A stretch of DNA of 64,000 bases from Allobosea sp. LC85. GTDB taxonomy: Bacteria; Pseudomonadota; Alphaproteobacteria; Rhizobiales; Beijerinckiaceae. The DNA lies in NCBI RefSeq assembly GCF_000735605.1, contig NZ_JPKG01000024.1:62001-126000 (forward strand), written 5' to 3'. The position numbers and the translations under genes were made by a program. The notes beneath the pieces were generated by a model. It saw nothing but the letters and a program-made list of their open reading frames with translations. It was not told the origin of the DNA and ran no database searches. Position 1 is the first letter of the stretch, and each line of letters begins with the position of its first letter. This document shows positions 1 through 9,400 of the stretch, one piece after another.

Positions 1-2
1 GG

Positions 3-143
3 AAGGGCGCAAGACTTGGCAAGCCCGCCGGCAAAGCCATGAACCCCGCTGTCTCCAGCCCTGCCCCTGTGACGGCGCCGGGAGCATCGCGTGTCCTTGC
101 CGGCTATCGCGTCGTCGTGTTCCATGAGGTTGCCCTGCCATGA
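3..143 (+). CDS. Possible 3' end of an upstream gene (partial)
   Basis: An open frame runs in from the left edge and stops at TGA 141-143, overlapping the ATG of the next gene as ATGA. Such an overlap is typical of co-transcribed genes. The visible peptide is about 46 residues, Ala/Pro/Val-rich in the middle and ending VVVFHEVALP. I recognise no family in it. It could equally be a chance open frame in GC-rich DNA; the ATGA overlap is the only positive sign. Confidence 0.3.
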   Translation, partial: KGARLGKPAGKAMNPAVSSPAPVTAPGASRVLAGYRVVVFHEVALP

Positions 144-1228
144 CCGCTCTCGTTGCCCACGCCCGGATCGCCCTGGCCGATCCGGAGGCCATCATCGTTC
201 CGCTCTGCGAACACCTCGCCGAGCATGGCGCCGAGATCTCGCAGGAGAAGGGCGCGACGATCATCGCGCTTGGCAGCTACCGTGGCTGGCTGCAGTCCAG
301 CGACGGGCATCTGGTCGTGCGGGCCGAAGCGCCCGACATGGCGAGCCTCCAGGAAGCCAAACAGGCGATCACGAGCCATGTCATCGAGTTTGCGCCTCGC
401 GGCGAGGCCGTCCCCGCGATCGCCTGGACCGGCGCCGGGAGTGGCGTGGCGATCCCATCGAGTTTTCGCATCCTGACCGTGACGGACGTTCGGGACGTCT
501 CGCCGCATATGCGCCGGATCAGCTTCCATGGTGACGACCTCGCCAGGTTCGACAGCCTGGACGCGCTGCATGTCAGGTTGTTCCTGCCGCCCCCCGATCT
601 GGCCGAGCCGGAATGGCCTACATTCGGCGAGGATGGGATCTTGCGGCTGCCAGCGGCGGACAAGGCACCGGCCGTGCGCAAATACACGATCCGGGAGATC
701 GACACGGCCGCAGGGACGGTCACGCTCGATTTCGTGCTGCATGAGGATGCCGGCCCCGGCGCAGCCTTCGCGGCCCGCGCTCGACCCGGCGATCGCATCG
801 GCATGGCCGGCCCCGGCGGACGCGGCTTGCGCGAGGCCGACTGGTATCTGTTCATGGGCGACGAGACCGCACTACCCGCGATCGGCCGCATGCTCGCCCA
901 CCTGCCTCCGACTGCACGGGGCATTGCGTTCATCGAGATCGCCAATGCCGGCGAGGAGCAGGCACTGGTCTGCCCGGCCGGGATCGAGATTCGCTGGCTG
1001 CATCGGCACGGCGCGGAGGCCGGCACCACGGCACTGCTCCAGGAGGCCTTCGAAGGGGTCATATGGCCTTCGGAGGAAGCGACCGTCTATCTCTGGGCTG
1101 CGCTCGAACATACCGGCTTCAAGGCACTCCGCGCCGCCGCCCGCAAGCGCCTGCGGCCCGAGCGCGATCATCATCTGATCGTCAGCTATTGGCGGCGCGG
1201 TATCAGCGAAGACCGGCAAGCCGACTGA
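140..1228 (+). CDS. Siderophore-interacting protein (ferric-siderophore reductase) with N-terminal DUF2218 domain
   Basis: A 362-residue protein. Residues about 1-90 look like DUF2218, a small domain often fused to or encoded beside siderophore reductases. Residues about 108-230 look like the FAD-binding SIP domain (RKYTIREID and LHEDAGPGAAFA segments, in the position of the RxYTxR flavin motif). The rest is the SIP C-terminal NAD(P)H domain (YLFMGDETALPAIGRML and a C-terminal SYWRRG). Members of the ViuB/YqjH family reduce Fe(III) in imported siderophores in the cytoplasm. The start overlaps the stop of a possible upstream gene, and the next gene is convergent. No siderophore receptor or importer is visible, so the iron locus probably continues to the left. 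Confidence 0.88.
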   Translation: MTALVAHARIALADPEAIIVPLCEHLAEHGAEISQEKGATIIALGSYRGWLQSSDGHLVVRAEAPDMASLQEAKQAITSHVIEFAPRGEAVPAIAWTGAGSGVAIPSSFRILTVTDVRDVSPHMRRISFHGDDLARFDSLDALHVRLFLPPPDLAEPEWPTFGEDGILRLPAADKAPAVRKYTIREIDTAAGTVTLDFVLHEDAGPGAAFAARARPGDRIGMAGPGGRGLREADWYLFMGDETALPAIGRMLAHLPPTARGIAFIEIANAGEEQALVCPAGIEIRWLHRHGAEAGTTALLQEAFEGVIWPSEEATVYLWAALEHTGFKALRAAARKRLRPERDHHLIVSYWRRGISEDRQAD

Positions 1229-1351
1229 AGTTGCAGCACGACGCTCGGCCTGCCGCTTCGATCGGGGATCGAAGCCACCGCCCCCGTTTCCGATCATGGT
1301 GGAGATGAGGCCGCCAGCGAGCGAACAAACACTCACGGCGGCCTTCTCCGC

Positions 1352-2308
1352 TCATCCGGCGGCCGGAGGGGTGCCGTGCGTGTGGAAGCTCTCGATCGTC
1401 TTCAGCCCCCACGCCTGGCCCTTCTTCCGCTCGGCTTCGGTCCACGTCACCGTCTGCCAGTCCGGATCGAGAATGAGGCGCGCACCGGCATTGGCGATCT
1501 CGATGCGGTTGCCGGCAGGCTCGTAGACATAGAGGAAGAAGGTCTGCTGAACCGCGTGCTTATGTGGCCCGGTCTCGATGTGAATGCCGTTCTCGAGAAA
1601 GATGTCGGCGGCTTCGAGAATATGTTCGCGCTGGTCGGCCGCGTAGGTGAGGTGGTGGAAGCGCCCGAGGGCCGCGGTGTGGTCGCGCGTATAGGCGATA
1701 TCGTAGCTCTTGTTGTTGACGGTGAACCAGCAGCCGCCGACCTCGCCGGAATCGAGCACGATCTGTTCCGTGATGCGGCTGCCCAGGGCCCTCGGCATGA
1801 AATCGCGGATCACCGCGACGTCCTGCGCCAGAAGATTGAGATGGTCGAGACGGCGGACAGCGCAGCCGCGGCCGTGGTTGCGTTGCGCCTGGTTCTTCAG
1901 CGCCGGCTGTTCATGTGGCGGCGCGGCATATTTGTTGGTGTCGAAATAGATCTCGAACACATGATTGTCGGGATCGCGGAAGCGGTAGGCTCGGCCATGG
2001 CCGAGATCGCCGTCATCCCAGCCGATGCCGGCCCCCATGGCCTCGATCGCCGCGACGCGCCGCATCAAGCCAGCCTCGCTTGTCGCCCGATAGCCGATAT
2101 GGCCGACCCCCGTGGTGGTCGAGGCCGTGAGTTTCAGCGTGTGGAACTCATAGTCGTCCCAGGCGCGCAGATAGACGCTGTCGCCCTCCCGTCCGCTCTC
2201 GGTCAAGCCGAGGATACTGACGAAAAAATCGAGGCTCGCCTCCGGCTTGTTCGTGAACAGCTCGACATGGGCGAGATGAGCGATATCGAAACAGGGTTCC
2301 TGGTTCAT
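1352..2308 (-). CDS. VOC-family extradiol (catechol 2,3-dioxygenase type) ring-cleavage dioxygenase
   Basis: A 318-residue two-module vicinal-oxygen-chelate protein, about the length of type I extradiol dioxygenases. Candidate Fe(II) ligands are His156 (in DHLNL), His218 or His219 (in RFHHLTYA) and Glu270 (in GNRIEI). Tyr260 and His251 sit 10 and 19 residues before the Glu, matching the spacing of Tyr250 and His241 in BphC. The ATG overlaps the stop of the upstream MetE-like gene as ATGA, so a longer open frame reaching 2407 is not the real start. It is the last gene of the aromatic-acid unit and would open a catecholic ring. The substrate is unknown; it may replace the LigB-type gallate dioxygenase that is missing here. 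Confidence 0.85.
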   Translation of the reverse strand: MNQEPCFDIAHLAHVELFTNKPEASLDFFVSILGLTESGREGDSVYLRAWDDYEFHTLKLTASTTTGVGHIGYRATSEAGLMRRVAAIEAMGAGIGWDDGDLGHGRAYRFRDPDNHVFEIYFDTNKYAAPPHEQPALKNQAQRNHGRGCAVRRLDHLNLLAQDVAVIRDFMPRALGSRITEQIVLDSGEVGGCWFTVNNKSYDIAYTRDHTAALGRFHHLTYAADQREHILEAADIFLENGIHIETGPHKHAVQQTFFLYVYEPAGNRIEIANAGARLILDPDWQTVTWTEAERKKGQAWGLKTIESFHTHGTPPAAG

Positions 2309-3411
2309 CCCCACACCTCCCGCGCCACCTCGACGATGCGCGCCAGCTTGGCCCATTGCTCGTCTTCGGCCAGCACATTGCCCTCCTCGGTGGAGGCGAA
2401 GCCGCATTGGGGCGAGAGGCAGAGCTGATCCAGGGGCGCGAAGACCGATGCCTGTTCGATCCGTCGCTTCAGGTTGTCCTTGCTCTCGACGCTGCCGAAC
2501 TTCGACGTGACGAGACCCAGCACGACCTGCTTGCCCTTGGGCAGGAAGCGCAGCGGCTCGAAGCCGCCGGAGCGGTCATCGTCCCATTCCATGAAATAGC
2601 CGTCGACATTGATCTGGTTGAAGACCAGGTCGGCGACGGGTTCATAGCCGCCCGAGGCGATGAAGGTCGATTTGAAGTTGCCGCGGCAGGTATGGGTGGT
2701 GATCGTCATGTCCGCCGGCTTGGCCGCCGTCGCCGTGTTGATGACGTCGCGATAGATATGAATCAGCTTGTCGGGGTCATCGCCACGATCGACCAGCATC
2801 TGGCGCTGCTCGGGATCGCAGAAATAGGACAGGCTGGTATCGTCGAGCTGCAGATAGCGGCAGCCGGCATCGTAGAACGCCCTCACTGCCTTGGCGTAGG
2901 CCTTGCCGAGATCGGCGTAGTAATCCTCCATCTTGAAATAGGCCGAGATATCGACGGCTTTCCGGCCGCCGCGATAGTGTAGCATGCTTGGGCTCGGGAT
3001 CGTCATCTTCGGCACGCGATCGGTGACGGAGGCGAGAAACCTGAAATGGGCGAGATGCGGGTGGTCATCGGGAAAGTCGAGCTTGCCGGTCACGCGAAGG
3101 CCGCGGGCCTTGGTCGCAACGCCCTTGAACTGGATGCCTGAATCCGAATCGTATCCCTGCACGCCCGAGAGATTCTCCAGGAAGTCGAAATGCCAGAAGG
3201 CGCGGCGGAATTCGCCATCCGTGACCGCCTGGAGCCCGACCTCTTCCTGCTTCTTCACCAGCGCCCTGATCTCGGCATCCTCGATCGCGGTCAGCTCGGC
3301 GGCGGAGATTTCGCCCGTCACGAGCCTGGCGCGGGCGTCCTTCACGCGTGCGCTGCGCAACAGGCTTCCAACCATATCGGCTCGGAACGGCGGCTTGTGT
3401 CGGAGGGGCAT
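2305..3411 (-). CDS. MetE-core (COG0620, YxjG/YxjH type) cobalamin-independent methyltransferase
   Basis: A 368-residue protein equal to the C-terminal catalytic barrel of MetE without its N-terminal half. The zinc-site motif HTC (in THTCRGNF) and the distal Cys (in LSPQCGFAST) match the conserved zinc ligands of methionine synthase MetE, so the thiol-activating site looks intact. Family members transfer methyl groups to homocysteine or related thiols, but stand-alone cores of this kind often have unassigned substrates. It lies between the Liv importer genes and the dioxygenase gene, suggesting it handles a methyl group from the imported aromatic acid (inference). An AAGGAAA-like ribosome site precedes the ATG. 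Confidence 0.85.
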   Translation of the reverse strand: MPLRHKPPFRADMVGSLLRSARVKDARARLVTGEISAAELTAIEDAEIRALVKKQEEVGLQAVTDGEFRRAFWHFDFLENLSGVQGYDSDSGIQFKGVATKARGLRVTGKLDFPDDHPHLAHFRFLASVTDRVPKMTIPSPSMLHYRGGRKAVDISAYFKMEDYYADLGKAYAKAVRAFYDAGCRYLQLDDTSLSYFCDPEQRQMLVDRGDDPDKLIHIYRDVINTATAAKPADMTITTHTCRGNFKSTFIASGGYEPVADLVFNQINVDGYFMEWDDDRSGGFEPLRFLPKGKQVVLGLVTSKFGSVESKDNLKRRIEQASVFAPLDQLCLSPQCGFASTEEGNVLAEDEQWAKLARIVEVAREVWG

Positions 3412-3438
3412 GCGGTTTCCTTCCCTGATCTTGGTCTT

Positions 3439-4149
3439 CTAGGCAGCGGCACTGAGGCCGAGATGGCGCTCCAGCCGCGCCGGTTCGCGCAGCAGTGAGG
3501 CACTGTCATCGGCGAGCACGACACGGCCGCGCTCCAGCACGATTGCCGTGTCGGTCAGTTCGAGAATCGTCCTGGCATGTTGTTCGATGACGATGGCTGC
3601 CAGCCCTTCTTCCCGGAACAGCGTCTTCAATGCCACGAGCAGTTCCTCAACGATGATCGGCGCCAGCCCCTCGGTCGGCTCGTCGAGCAGCAGCAGCCTG
3701 GGATTGAGCATCAGGGCGCGGCCGATGGCCAGCATCTGCTGTTCGCCGCCGGAGAGCTGGTTGCCAAGGTTGCTCTTGCGTTCGGCGAGGCGCGGGAACA
3801 TCCGGAATACGCGTTCGGTCGTCCATGGTCCCGGGCGCGCGACCGCGGTCAGGTTCTCGACGACGGTCAGCGACTTGAAGATGTTGCGTTCCTGCGGCAC
3901 CCAGCCGATGCCGGCATGGGCACGCTGCTCGGGCGTAGCCGTGGAGATGTCGACATCGGCGAGAATGATACGCCCGGAGCGCCGACGCGTTACGCCGATG
4001 ATCGTGTTGACCAGCGTCGTCTTGCCGACGCCATTGCGGCCCAGCAAGGCAAGCGAGCGCCCCTGGTCGAGGGAGAGCGCGACGTCGAACAGCACGAGGG
4101 CGTCGCCGTAGCCAGCGTTCAGGCCTTCGATCCGCAGGAGCTCAGACAT
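3439..4149 (-). CDS. livF: Branched-chain-type ABC transporter ATPase, LivF
   Basis: A 236-residue ATPase with Walker A GRNGVGKT (37-44), signature LSGGE (132-136), Walker B LLLLDEP (152-158) and H-loop His191. It is the second nucleotide-binding subunit of the HAAT-family importer encoded by the next four upstream genes. The ATG lies 8 bases inside livG, implying translational coupling. In this context the substrate is more likely an aromatic or dicarboxylic acid than leucine (inference). Confidence 0.93.
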   Translation of the reverse strand: MSELLRIEGLNAGYGDALVLFDVALSLDQGRSLALLGRNGVGKTTLVNTIIGVTRRRSGRIILADVDISTATPEQRAHAGIGWVPQERNIFKSLTVVENLTAVARPGPWTTERVFRMFPRLAERKSNLGNQLSGGEQQMLAIGRALMLNPRLLLLDEPTEGLAPIIVEELLVALKTLFREEGLAAIVIEQHARTILELTDTAIVLERGRVVLADDSASLLREPARLERHLGLSAAA

Positions 4150-4894
4150 GAGCGGCCTCGCCGAGATAGGCCTGTTTGACGGCAGGGTCGCGCGCGACCG
4201 CGGCGGGTTCGCCCTCTGTCAGCACGCGGCCATTGACGAGAACGGTGATCTTGGTCGCGAACCGGAAGATGATGTCCATGTCGTGCTCGATCAGCAGCAC
4301 TGAGACATCGTCCGGCAATGCCGCGACGGTCTCCAGCAATTCGCGCCGTTCGGCTTCGGGGACCCCGGCGGCGGGCTCGTCGAGCAGGAGCACGCTCGGC
4401 CGGGCCGCAAAGGCCGCGGCGATCTCGATCTGGCGCTGCTTGCCATAGGGCAATGTCGCGATGCGCTGATCCATGATGTCCTCGAGCTTGAAGCGGGCGA
4501 GGATATCGGCGGTCTCGGCGATGGCCTCGCCATCCGTATCAAGCCTTTGGAAAAGCCGCATGCCCCGGCCGAGCCGCTCCGCGGTGACGAGCGTGATCAT
4601 CTCGAGCGGCGTCATCGTGCCGAAGAGCTGGTTGATCTGGAAGGTGCGGGCGACACCGCGCTTGACCCGCGCCTCGCGCGACAGGCCGGTGATGTCCTGC
4701 CCCATCAGGGTTACGCGTCCCGATGTCGGCCGCAGAACGCCCGTGAGCAGATTGACGAAGGTCGTCTTGCCTGCACCGTTCGGGCCGATCAGCGCGTGGC
4801 GCGCGCCCTTCTCCAGCGAGAACGTCACGTCGTCGGTCGCAGTGATGCCACCGAAGGTCTTGACGAGATTGAAGGTCTGCAGGACGGCGCTCAC
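4142..4894 (-). CDS. livG: Branched-chain-type ABC transporter ATPase, LivG
   Basis: A 250-residue ATPase with Walker A GPNGAGKT (37-44), the long LivG-type Q-loop region (TFQINQLFGTMT), a signature of the LPYGKQRQIEIA form (from 148), Walker B LLLDEP and H-loop His204. The start is taken as GTG at 4894 because it overlaps the livM stop as GTGA and gives the usual LivG length. The open frame continues upstream to 5464, but that part is antiparallel overlap with livM and not real. Confidence 0.92.
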   Translation of the reverse strand: MSAVLQTFNLVKTFGGITATDDVTFSLEKGARHALIGPNGAGKTTFVNLLTGVLRPTSGRVTLMGQDITGLSREARVKRGVARTFQINQLFGTMTPLEMITLVTAERLGRGMRLFQRLDTDGEAIAETADILARFKLEDIMDQRIATLPYGKQRQIEIAAAFAARPSVLLLDEPAAGVPEAERRELLETVAALPDDVSVLLIEHDMDIIFRFATKITVLVNGRVLTEGEPAAVARDPAVKQAYLGEAAHV

Positions 4895-5892
4895 GACGCG
4901 GCCCCGCGTCCCGGAAACCGCGCGACCAGCGCCTTGATTGCGCCATGGACCAATTCGCGCCCCCCGAGGACGAAGAGGACGAGGAAAAGCCCGATCCAGA
5001 ACATCCAGTATTGCGGGGTAAAGGTCGCGATGGCGTCCTGCAGGAACTTGAACGCGATCGCACCGATCAGGCCGCCATAGAGATAGCCGGTCCCGCCAAT
5101 GATCAGCACCAGCATCAGGTCGGCCGACCGATGGAAGTCGAACACGTCCAGCGAGACGAATTGCGTGGTCTGGGCGAGCAATGCGCCCGCGGCCCCGGCA
5201 TAGGCCGCCGACAAGGCGTAGATCGCCGCAAGGCGCCAGGGTACCGGTACTCCGGATGCGGCAGCGCGCAGTTGGTTGTCGCGAATGCCTCGCAAGGACA
5301 AGCCGAATGGCGAGTTCACGATGCGCCGCGCGATCAGTAACAGCAGGAACAGGACCGACAGCGAATAGAGGTAGGCCGTACGGCCGAAGATATCGAAATC
5401 GAACTGCCCGAAGATCGGCGCCATCGCGATGCCCTGCAGGCCGTCGGCGCCGCCGGTGAGCCATGCAAGCGAGTTTGCAACCTCGTATAGGATCAGCGCC
5501 ACGCCCAGCGTGATCATGAGGCGCGTCAGATCGGTGCCGCGCAGGACGAGTGGGCTGGTGAGCAGCCCGAGCAGCGCCGATGTCGCCATGCCGAATGCCA
5601 GGCCGGCCAGTGGATCGGCCGTGACGTATTTAGCCAGCAGCCCCGCCGAATAAGCCCCCATCCCCAGGAAGGCAGCGTGCCCCAGCGATACGATCCCGGC
5701 ATAGCCGAGGATCAGATCGAGCGAGAGGGCGAACAGGGCAAGGATCGCGATCTCGTTGAGGATCAGGACGCGCGTTGGGAACAACACGAAGGACGACGCG
5801 GCGAGGAGCCAGAAGGCCAGCTCGGCGGGGTGCCAGCGCCGCGCACGGCGCAGCGAGTGCCTGACGCGCTGTTCGAGAACCGTCCCGCTCAT
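4891..5892 (-). CDS. livM: Branched-chain-type ABC transporter permease, LivM
   Basis: A 333-residue integral membrane protein with about 8-10 hydrophobic segments and the LivM-type motifs LSLDLILGYAGIVSLGHAAFLGMGAY and RRIVNSPFGLSLRGIRDN. It carries a short hydrophilic N-terminus and overlaps livH as ATGA. With LivH it forms the membrane channel of the importer. Confidence 0.92.
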   Translation of the reverse strand: MSGTVLEQRVRHSLRRARRWHPAELAFWLLAASSFVLFPTRVLILNEIAILALFALSLDLILGYAGIVSLGHAAFLGMGAYSAGLLAKYVTADPLAGLAFGMATSALLGLLTSPLVLRGTDLTRLMITLGVALILYEVANSLAWLTGGADGLQGIAMAPIFGQFDFDIFGRTAYLYSLSVLFLLLLIARRIVNSPFGLSLRGIRDNQLRAAASGVPVPWRLAAIYALSAAYAGAAGALLAQTTQFVSLDVFDFHRSADLMLVLIIGGTGYLYGGLIGAIAFKFLQDAIATFTPQYWMFWIGLFLVLFVLGGRELVHGAIKALVARFPGRGAAS

Positions 5893-6746
5893 GTGCGAGC
5901 CCTCGCGAACAGGCCCTCGGGGCGAAGCAGCAACAGGATGACCATCAGCGCGTAGATGATGAAGGCCCCGGCCTGCGGGACCAGATATTTGCCCATCACG
6001 TCGGCAACGCCGAGCAGCATGGCTGCGAGGAAGGGGCCGGTGATCGTCGAGGTGCCGCCGACCGTGACAACGATCAGGAAGTAGATCATGAACTTCAGCG
6101 GAAAGGTGGGATCGAGCCCCATGAGCTCGATCCCGAGCGCGCCGCCGAGCCCCGCCAATCCGGAACCGAGCGCGAAGGTCAGGGCGAACAACCGGTTCAC
6201 CGGAATGCCTAGGCCACGCGCGACGCGGGCATCATCGACGGCGGCACGCAGCCGGCTGCCGAAGCGAGTTTTCGCGAAGCCCCATTGCAGAGCGACCGCA
6301 AGCAGCCCGCAGATGCCGATCACGAACAGTCGATAATAGCCGATGCCGATACCGAGCACGTAGAAGCGCCCCTGAAGCCACGGCGGGAGCTGGATGATCT
6401 GCTGGCTCGAACCGAGCAGCCAATCCGTGCCCGCAACGGCCATGAAGACGAGCCCGATCGAGAACATCACCTGATCGAGATGGCTCTTGGCATACATCGG
6501 CCGATAGACGAGCCGTTCGAGCACAATCCCCGCCAGCGCGGAGGCAAGGAAGGCGGCCGGAAGCGAAGCCAAGAACGGCAGGCCCAGCCTCTGCATCAGC
6601 AGCACGGTGACATAGCCGCCGAGCATGGCGAAGGCGCCATGGGCGAGGTTGACGAAATTCATCAACCCCATCGTCACGGAAAGCCCGCAGGCGAGGACGA
6701 ACAGCACCATCCCATAGGCGATGCCATCGAACAGGATGGTGAGCAT
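5889..6746 (-). CDS. livH: Branched-chain-type ABC transporter permease, LivH
   Basis: A 285-residue membrane protein. The start (LFDGIAYGMVLFVLACGLSVTMGLMNFVNLAHGAF) is the standard LivH opening with the NLAHGAF motif. There are about 8 membrane segments. It follows the periplasmic binding-protein gene by 27 bases and overlaps livM. Confidence 0.92.
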   Translation of the reverse strand: MLTILFDGIAYGMVLFVLACGLSVTMGLMNFVNLAHGAFAMLGGYVTVLLMQRLGLPFLASLPAAFLASALAGIVLERLVYRPMYAKSHLDQVMFSIGLVFMAVAGTDWLLGSSQQIIQLPPWLQGRFYVLGIGIGYYRLFVIGICGLLAVALQWGFAKTRFGSRLRAAVDDARVARGLGIPVNRLFALTFALGSGLAGLGGALGIELMGLDPTFPLKFMIYFLIVVTVGGTSTITGPFLAAMLLGVADVMGKYLVPQAGAFIIYALMVILLLLRPEGLFARART

Positions 6747-6773
6747 GGCGTCGGTCCGGCCGCGTCAGATCGC

Positions 6774-7949
6774 CTATTTGCGCGCCTTCACCGGATCCTT
6801 GACCTGCGGGATCGTGGCGAACTCGATGTTGAACAGGTCGGAACCAACCTTCTCGGTGCGGCGGACATAGATGTTCTGGATGATGTCGCGCGTCGCCGGA
6901 TCGATCGTAATCGGTCCGCGCGGGCTCTCCCAGGAGGCGCCTTTCATCGCCGTGATGAGCTTCTCGCCGCTGGCGTCGCCATTTGTCGCCTTGAGCGCCT
7001 CGGCGATCAGTCGCATGCCGTCATATCCGCCGACCGCCATGAAGTTCGGACGCACGCCTGGATTGGCAGCCTCGAACGCCTTCACGAAGGCCAGGTTGGC
7101 CGCGCTATCGTGCTTGGCCGAATAATGGTGCGTGGTGATGGCGCCGACCGCGACATCACCCATGCCGTTGAGGATATCGTCATCGACCACATCGCCAGGG
7201 CCGATCAGCTTGACGCCGGCCTTGTCGAGGCCGCGCTCGACGAACTGCTTCATGAACTGCGCGCCGATGCCCGACGGTACGAACACGAACAGGGCATCGG
7301 GCTTTGCCTCGGAGACGCGCTGCAGGAACGGCGCAAAATCAGGATTGCGCAACGGCACGCGGACGCTTTCCACCGTGCCGCCGGCCGCTTTGAACTTGTT
7401 GGCAAAGGACGTCTCGGCGTCGATCCCCGGGCCGTAATCGGTCACGACCGTGAAGACACGCTTGATGCCGTTCGACCAGGCCCAGTCCGCCATCGGCTCG
7501 GACGCCTGCGGCAGGGTAAACGAGGTGCGCACGATGAAGGGCGAGGCCTCGGTGATCGACGCTGTGGCGGCCGCCATCACGATCTGAGGGATCTTGGCCT
7601 GGGTCGCGATCGGGGCCGTCGCCATGGCGAGCGGCGTCAGGCCGAAGCCAGCCAGAACCGCGACCTTGTCGTTGACCACGAGTTCCTGCGCGATCCGGCG
7701 CGTCGCGTCAGCGTTGCCGGTATCGTCCTTGAGAATGACTTCGAGGCGCTTTCCGCCATGCGTCGTCCCGCTCTGGGCCAGGAAGAGCTTCACGGCCGCT
7801 TCGATCTGGCGCCCCGTCGATGCGAAGGGCCCTGTCATCGGCAGGATCAGCCCGACCTTGACCACCTCCTGGGCCTGCGCCCCGGAGCCCAGTGTCGCCG
7901 CGACCGCACCTGCCATGAAGACTTTGAGAACCGTCCTGCGGATTGTCAT
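6774..7949 (-). CDS. Periplasmic LivK-type substrate-binding protein
   Basis: A 391-residue type I periplasmic binding protein with a signal peptide ending near AQAQ (residues about 1-27) and the VKVGLILPMTGPFASTGRQIEAAVKLF opening typical of the Leu/Ile/Val-binding family. It delivers the ligand to LivHM. Being next to galC it most likely binds an aromatic acid or a ring-cleavage dicarboxylate; several LivK homologues in alphaproteobacteria bind aromatic acids (family knowledge). A 5-bp stem lies between it and galC. Confidence 0.9.
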   Translation of the reverse strand: MTIRRTVLKVFMAGAVAATLGSGAQAQEVVKVGLILPMTGPFASTGRQIEAAVKLFLAQSGTTHGGKRLEVILKDDTGNADATRRIAQELVVNDKVAVLAGFGLTPLAMATAPIATQAKIPQIVMAAATASITEASPFIVRTSFTLPQASEPMADWAWSNGIKRVFTVVTDYGPGIDAETSFANKFKAAGGTVESVRVPLRNPDFAPFLQRVSEAKPDALFVFVPSGIGAQFMKQFVERGLDKAGVKLIGPGDVVDDDILNGMGDVAVGAITTHHYSAKHDSAANLAFVKAFEAANPGVRPNFMAVGGYDGMRLIAEALKATNGDASGEKLITAMKGASWESPRGPITIDPATRDIIQNIYVRRTEKVGSDLFNIEFATIPQVKDPVKARK

Positions 7950-7971
7950 CGTGATACCCCTCCCTCGGTCT

Positions 7972-7989
7972 GGCTCTTGTTTTCGAGCC
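7972..7989 (-). other. Short inverted repeat between galC and the LivK-type gene
   Basis: GGCTC at 7972-7976 pairs with GAGCC at 7985-7989 around an 8-nt loop, just after the galC stop. It could weakly attenuate or process the transcript between the enzyme genes and the transporter genes. The stem is short and has no T-run, so this is tentative. Confidence 0.25.
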
Positions 7990-7994
7990 GCTTT

Positions 7995-8678
7995 TTAGTT
8001 GTCGTCGCGATAGACGAGCCCGGCCTTCGCCAGCCCATCGCGCATCCCATACATATCGAGCCCAAGCTCGCCGGCGCCGAGCCGGCGACGCTTCTCATCT
8101 TCATTGGCCTCCCGCGCCCGTGCCGCGGCAGCAACCCTTTCCGCCTCGAGCCGCGGAACCACCACCACGCCATCATCATCCGCGACGATCACGTCTCCGG
8201 GATTGATCATCGCACCGGCACAGACCACCGGCACGTTCACCGATCCGAGCGTCGCCTTGACGGTTCCCTTCGCCGAGATCGCGCGCGACCACACCGGGAA
8301 CCCCATCTCCGTGAGGATGCGCACGTCACGCACCCCGGCATCGATGACGAGGCCGATACCGCCGCGCGCCCTGAGAGAGGTCGCGAGAAGATCGCCGAAC
8401 ATGCCGTCAGTGTTGTCTGTCGTGCAGGCGACCACAAGTACGTCGCCGGGCATGACCTGCTCGATCGCGACATGGATCATCCAGTTGTCGCCGGGTTGGG
8501 CGAGGACGGTGACGGCCCCCCCGGCGATCGAGGCGCCGGCATAGATCGGGCGCATATACGGCTTCATCAACCCGGTCCGGCCCATGGCCTCGTGGGTGGT
8601 CGAGACGCCAAGGTCCCGGAATGCCGCCATATCCGCGCTTGCAGCCCGTTTCTTCGTGCGGACGACGATGCCGGTCAT
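7995..8678 (-). CDS. galC: 4-carboxy-4-hydroxy-2-oxoadipate (CHA/HMG) aldolase, RraA-like, GalC type
   Basis: A 227-residue RraA-fold class II aldolase with the family core [24 protein letters not shown], whose Arg and Asp bind the oxo-acid and metal. It cleaves 4-carboxy-4-hydroxy-2-oxoadipate to pyruvate and oxaloacetate, the last step of the gallate/protocatechuate 4,5-cleavage route. The ATG at 8678 overlaps the galB stop as ATGA, so the longer open frame to 8894 is rejected. Neighbouring galB and galD support the pathway role. Confidence 0.88.
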   Translation of the reverse strand: MTGIVVRTKKRAASADMAAFRDLGVSTTHEAMGRTGLMKPYMRPIYAGASIAGGAVTVLAQPGDNWMIHVAIEQVMPGDVLVVACTTDNTDGMFGDLLATSLRARGGIGLVIDAGVRDVRILTEMGFPVWSRAISAKGTVKATLGSVNVPVVCAGAMINPGDVIVADDDGVVVVPRLEAERVAAAARAREANEDEKRRRLGAGELGLDMYGMRDGLAKAGLVYRDDN

Positions 8679-9400
8679 GCCAGGGACTCCAGGGCTTCGG
8701 GAAACAGGCGCTGGTAGGCCTCGCCGTAAGTCATCGCCTTGCCGGAGTTGCGCCCCCCCTGCATGCCGCGGTTCAGCGCCACCCGCGTATAGTATTCCCA
8801 AAGGTGCTTCTGGGCGGCCAGGATTTCGAATGCCTTGCGCTTCGTTTCCCAGACCTCGTCGATGTTGAGGATCAGGTTCGGCTTGAAGTTGCACTGTTCG
8901 GGCTGATGCGGCTCAAACAGGAAGACGGGCGGCGCGGCATAGGGGCGCGCGGGGTCCGGTTTGTGGCCTGCGGCCTGCGCGATGATCCGCGCTTCCTGCG
9001 CAAAGCGCGCCGCTTCTGGATGGTCGACATTGTAGGGGTCTTCGAGCGCATGGGTCAGCACGAAGCTGGGATTGAGCTCATGGAAGAGGTCGATCGCCCG
9101 GTCCAGCATCGGCCCTGTCGTGCGCAACGGGTAATCGCCGGCATCCATGAATTCGATCTCGGCTCCAAGGACCGCTGCGGCGCGCTCGGCTTCATCGCGG
9201 CGCTGCGCCTTGACGTCCTCCATGCGCACACCGGCCTGCTTCCAGGCGAACTGGCTTTCGCCGCGCTCGCCATAGGCCAGGCACAGGATCTTCACCCGCA
9301 TGCCCCGCTTGGCATGCAAGGCGATGGCGCCGCCCGCTCTCCAGACGAAATCGCCGGGGTGGGCGGTGATCACCAGACCCGTCTTCTGCAGGCTCGCCAT
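8675..9400 (-). CDS. galB: 4-oxalomesaconate hydratase, PIG-L/LmbE family, GalB type
   Basis: A 241-residue PIG-L-fold zinc protein. The N-terminal metal motif is [12 protein letters not shown] (His14, Asp17), followed by LAYGERGES and [15 protein letters not shown], which strongly resemble Pseudomonas putida GalB rather than sugar deacetylases. GalB hydrates the enol form of 4-oxalomesaconate to 4-carboxy-4-hydroxy-2-oxoadipate. The ATG at 9400 shares one base with the galD stop (TGATG), giving tight coupling. An in-frame ATG at 9430 is possible but would add ten residues inside galD. Confidence 0.87.
   Translation of the reverse strand: MASLQKTGLVITAHPGDFVWRAGGAIALHAKRGMRVKILCLAYGERGESQFAWKQAGVRMEDVKAQRRDEAERAAAVLGAEIEFMDAGDYPLRTTGPMLDRAIDLFHELNPSFVLTHALEDPYNVDHPEAARFAQEARIIAQAAGHKPDPARPYAAPPVFLFEPHQPEQCNFKPNLILNIDEVWETKRKAFEILAAQKHLWEYYTRVALNRGMQGGRNSGKAMTYGEAYQRLFPEALESLA

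Noticed and set aside
2308-2407. Upstream extension of the VOC dioxygenase
   Set aside because: The extra residues are Arg/Gly-rich antisense-like sequence inside the MetE-like gene, and the ATGA overlap marks the true start.
6285-8717. Plus-strand 810-residue open frame
   Set aside because: It runs antisense to livH, the LivK-type gene and galC, all with strong family signatures; its composition is His/Arg/Asp-rich, as expected of an antisense frame in GC-rich DNA.
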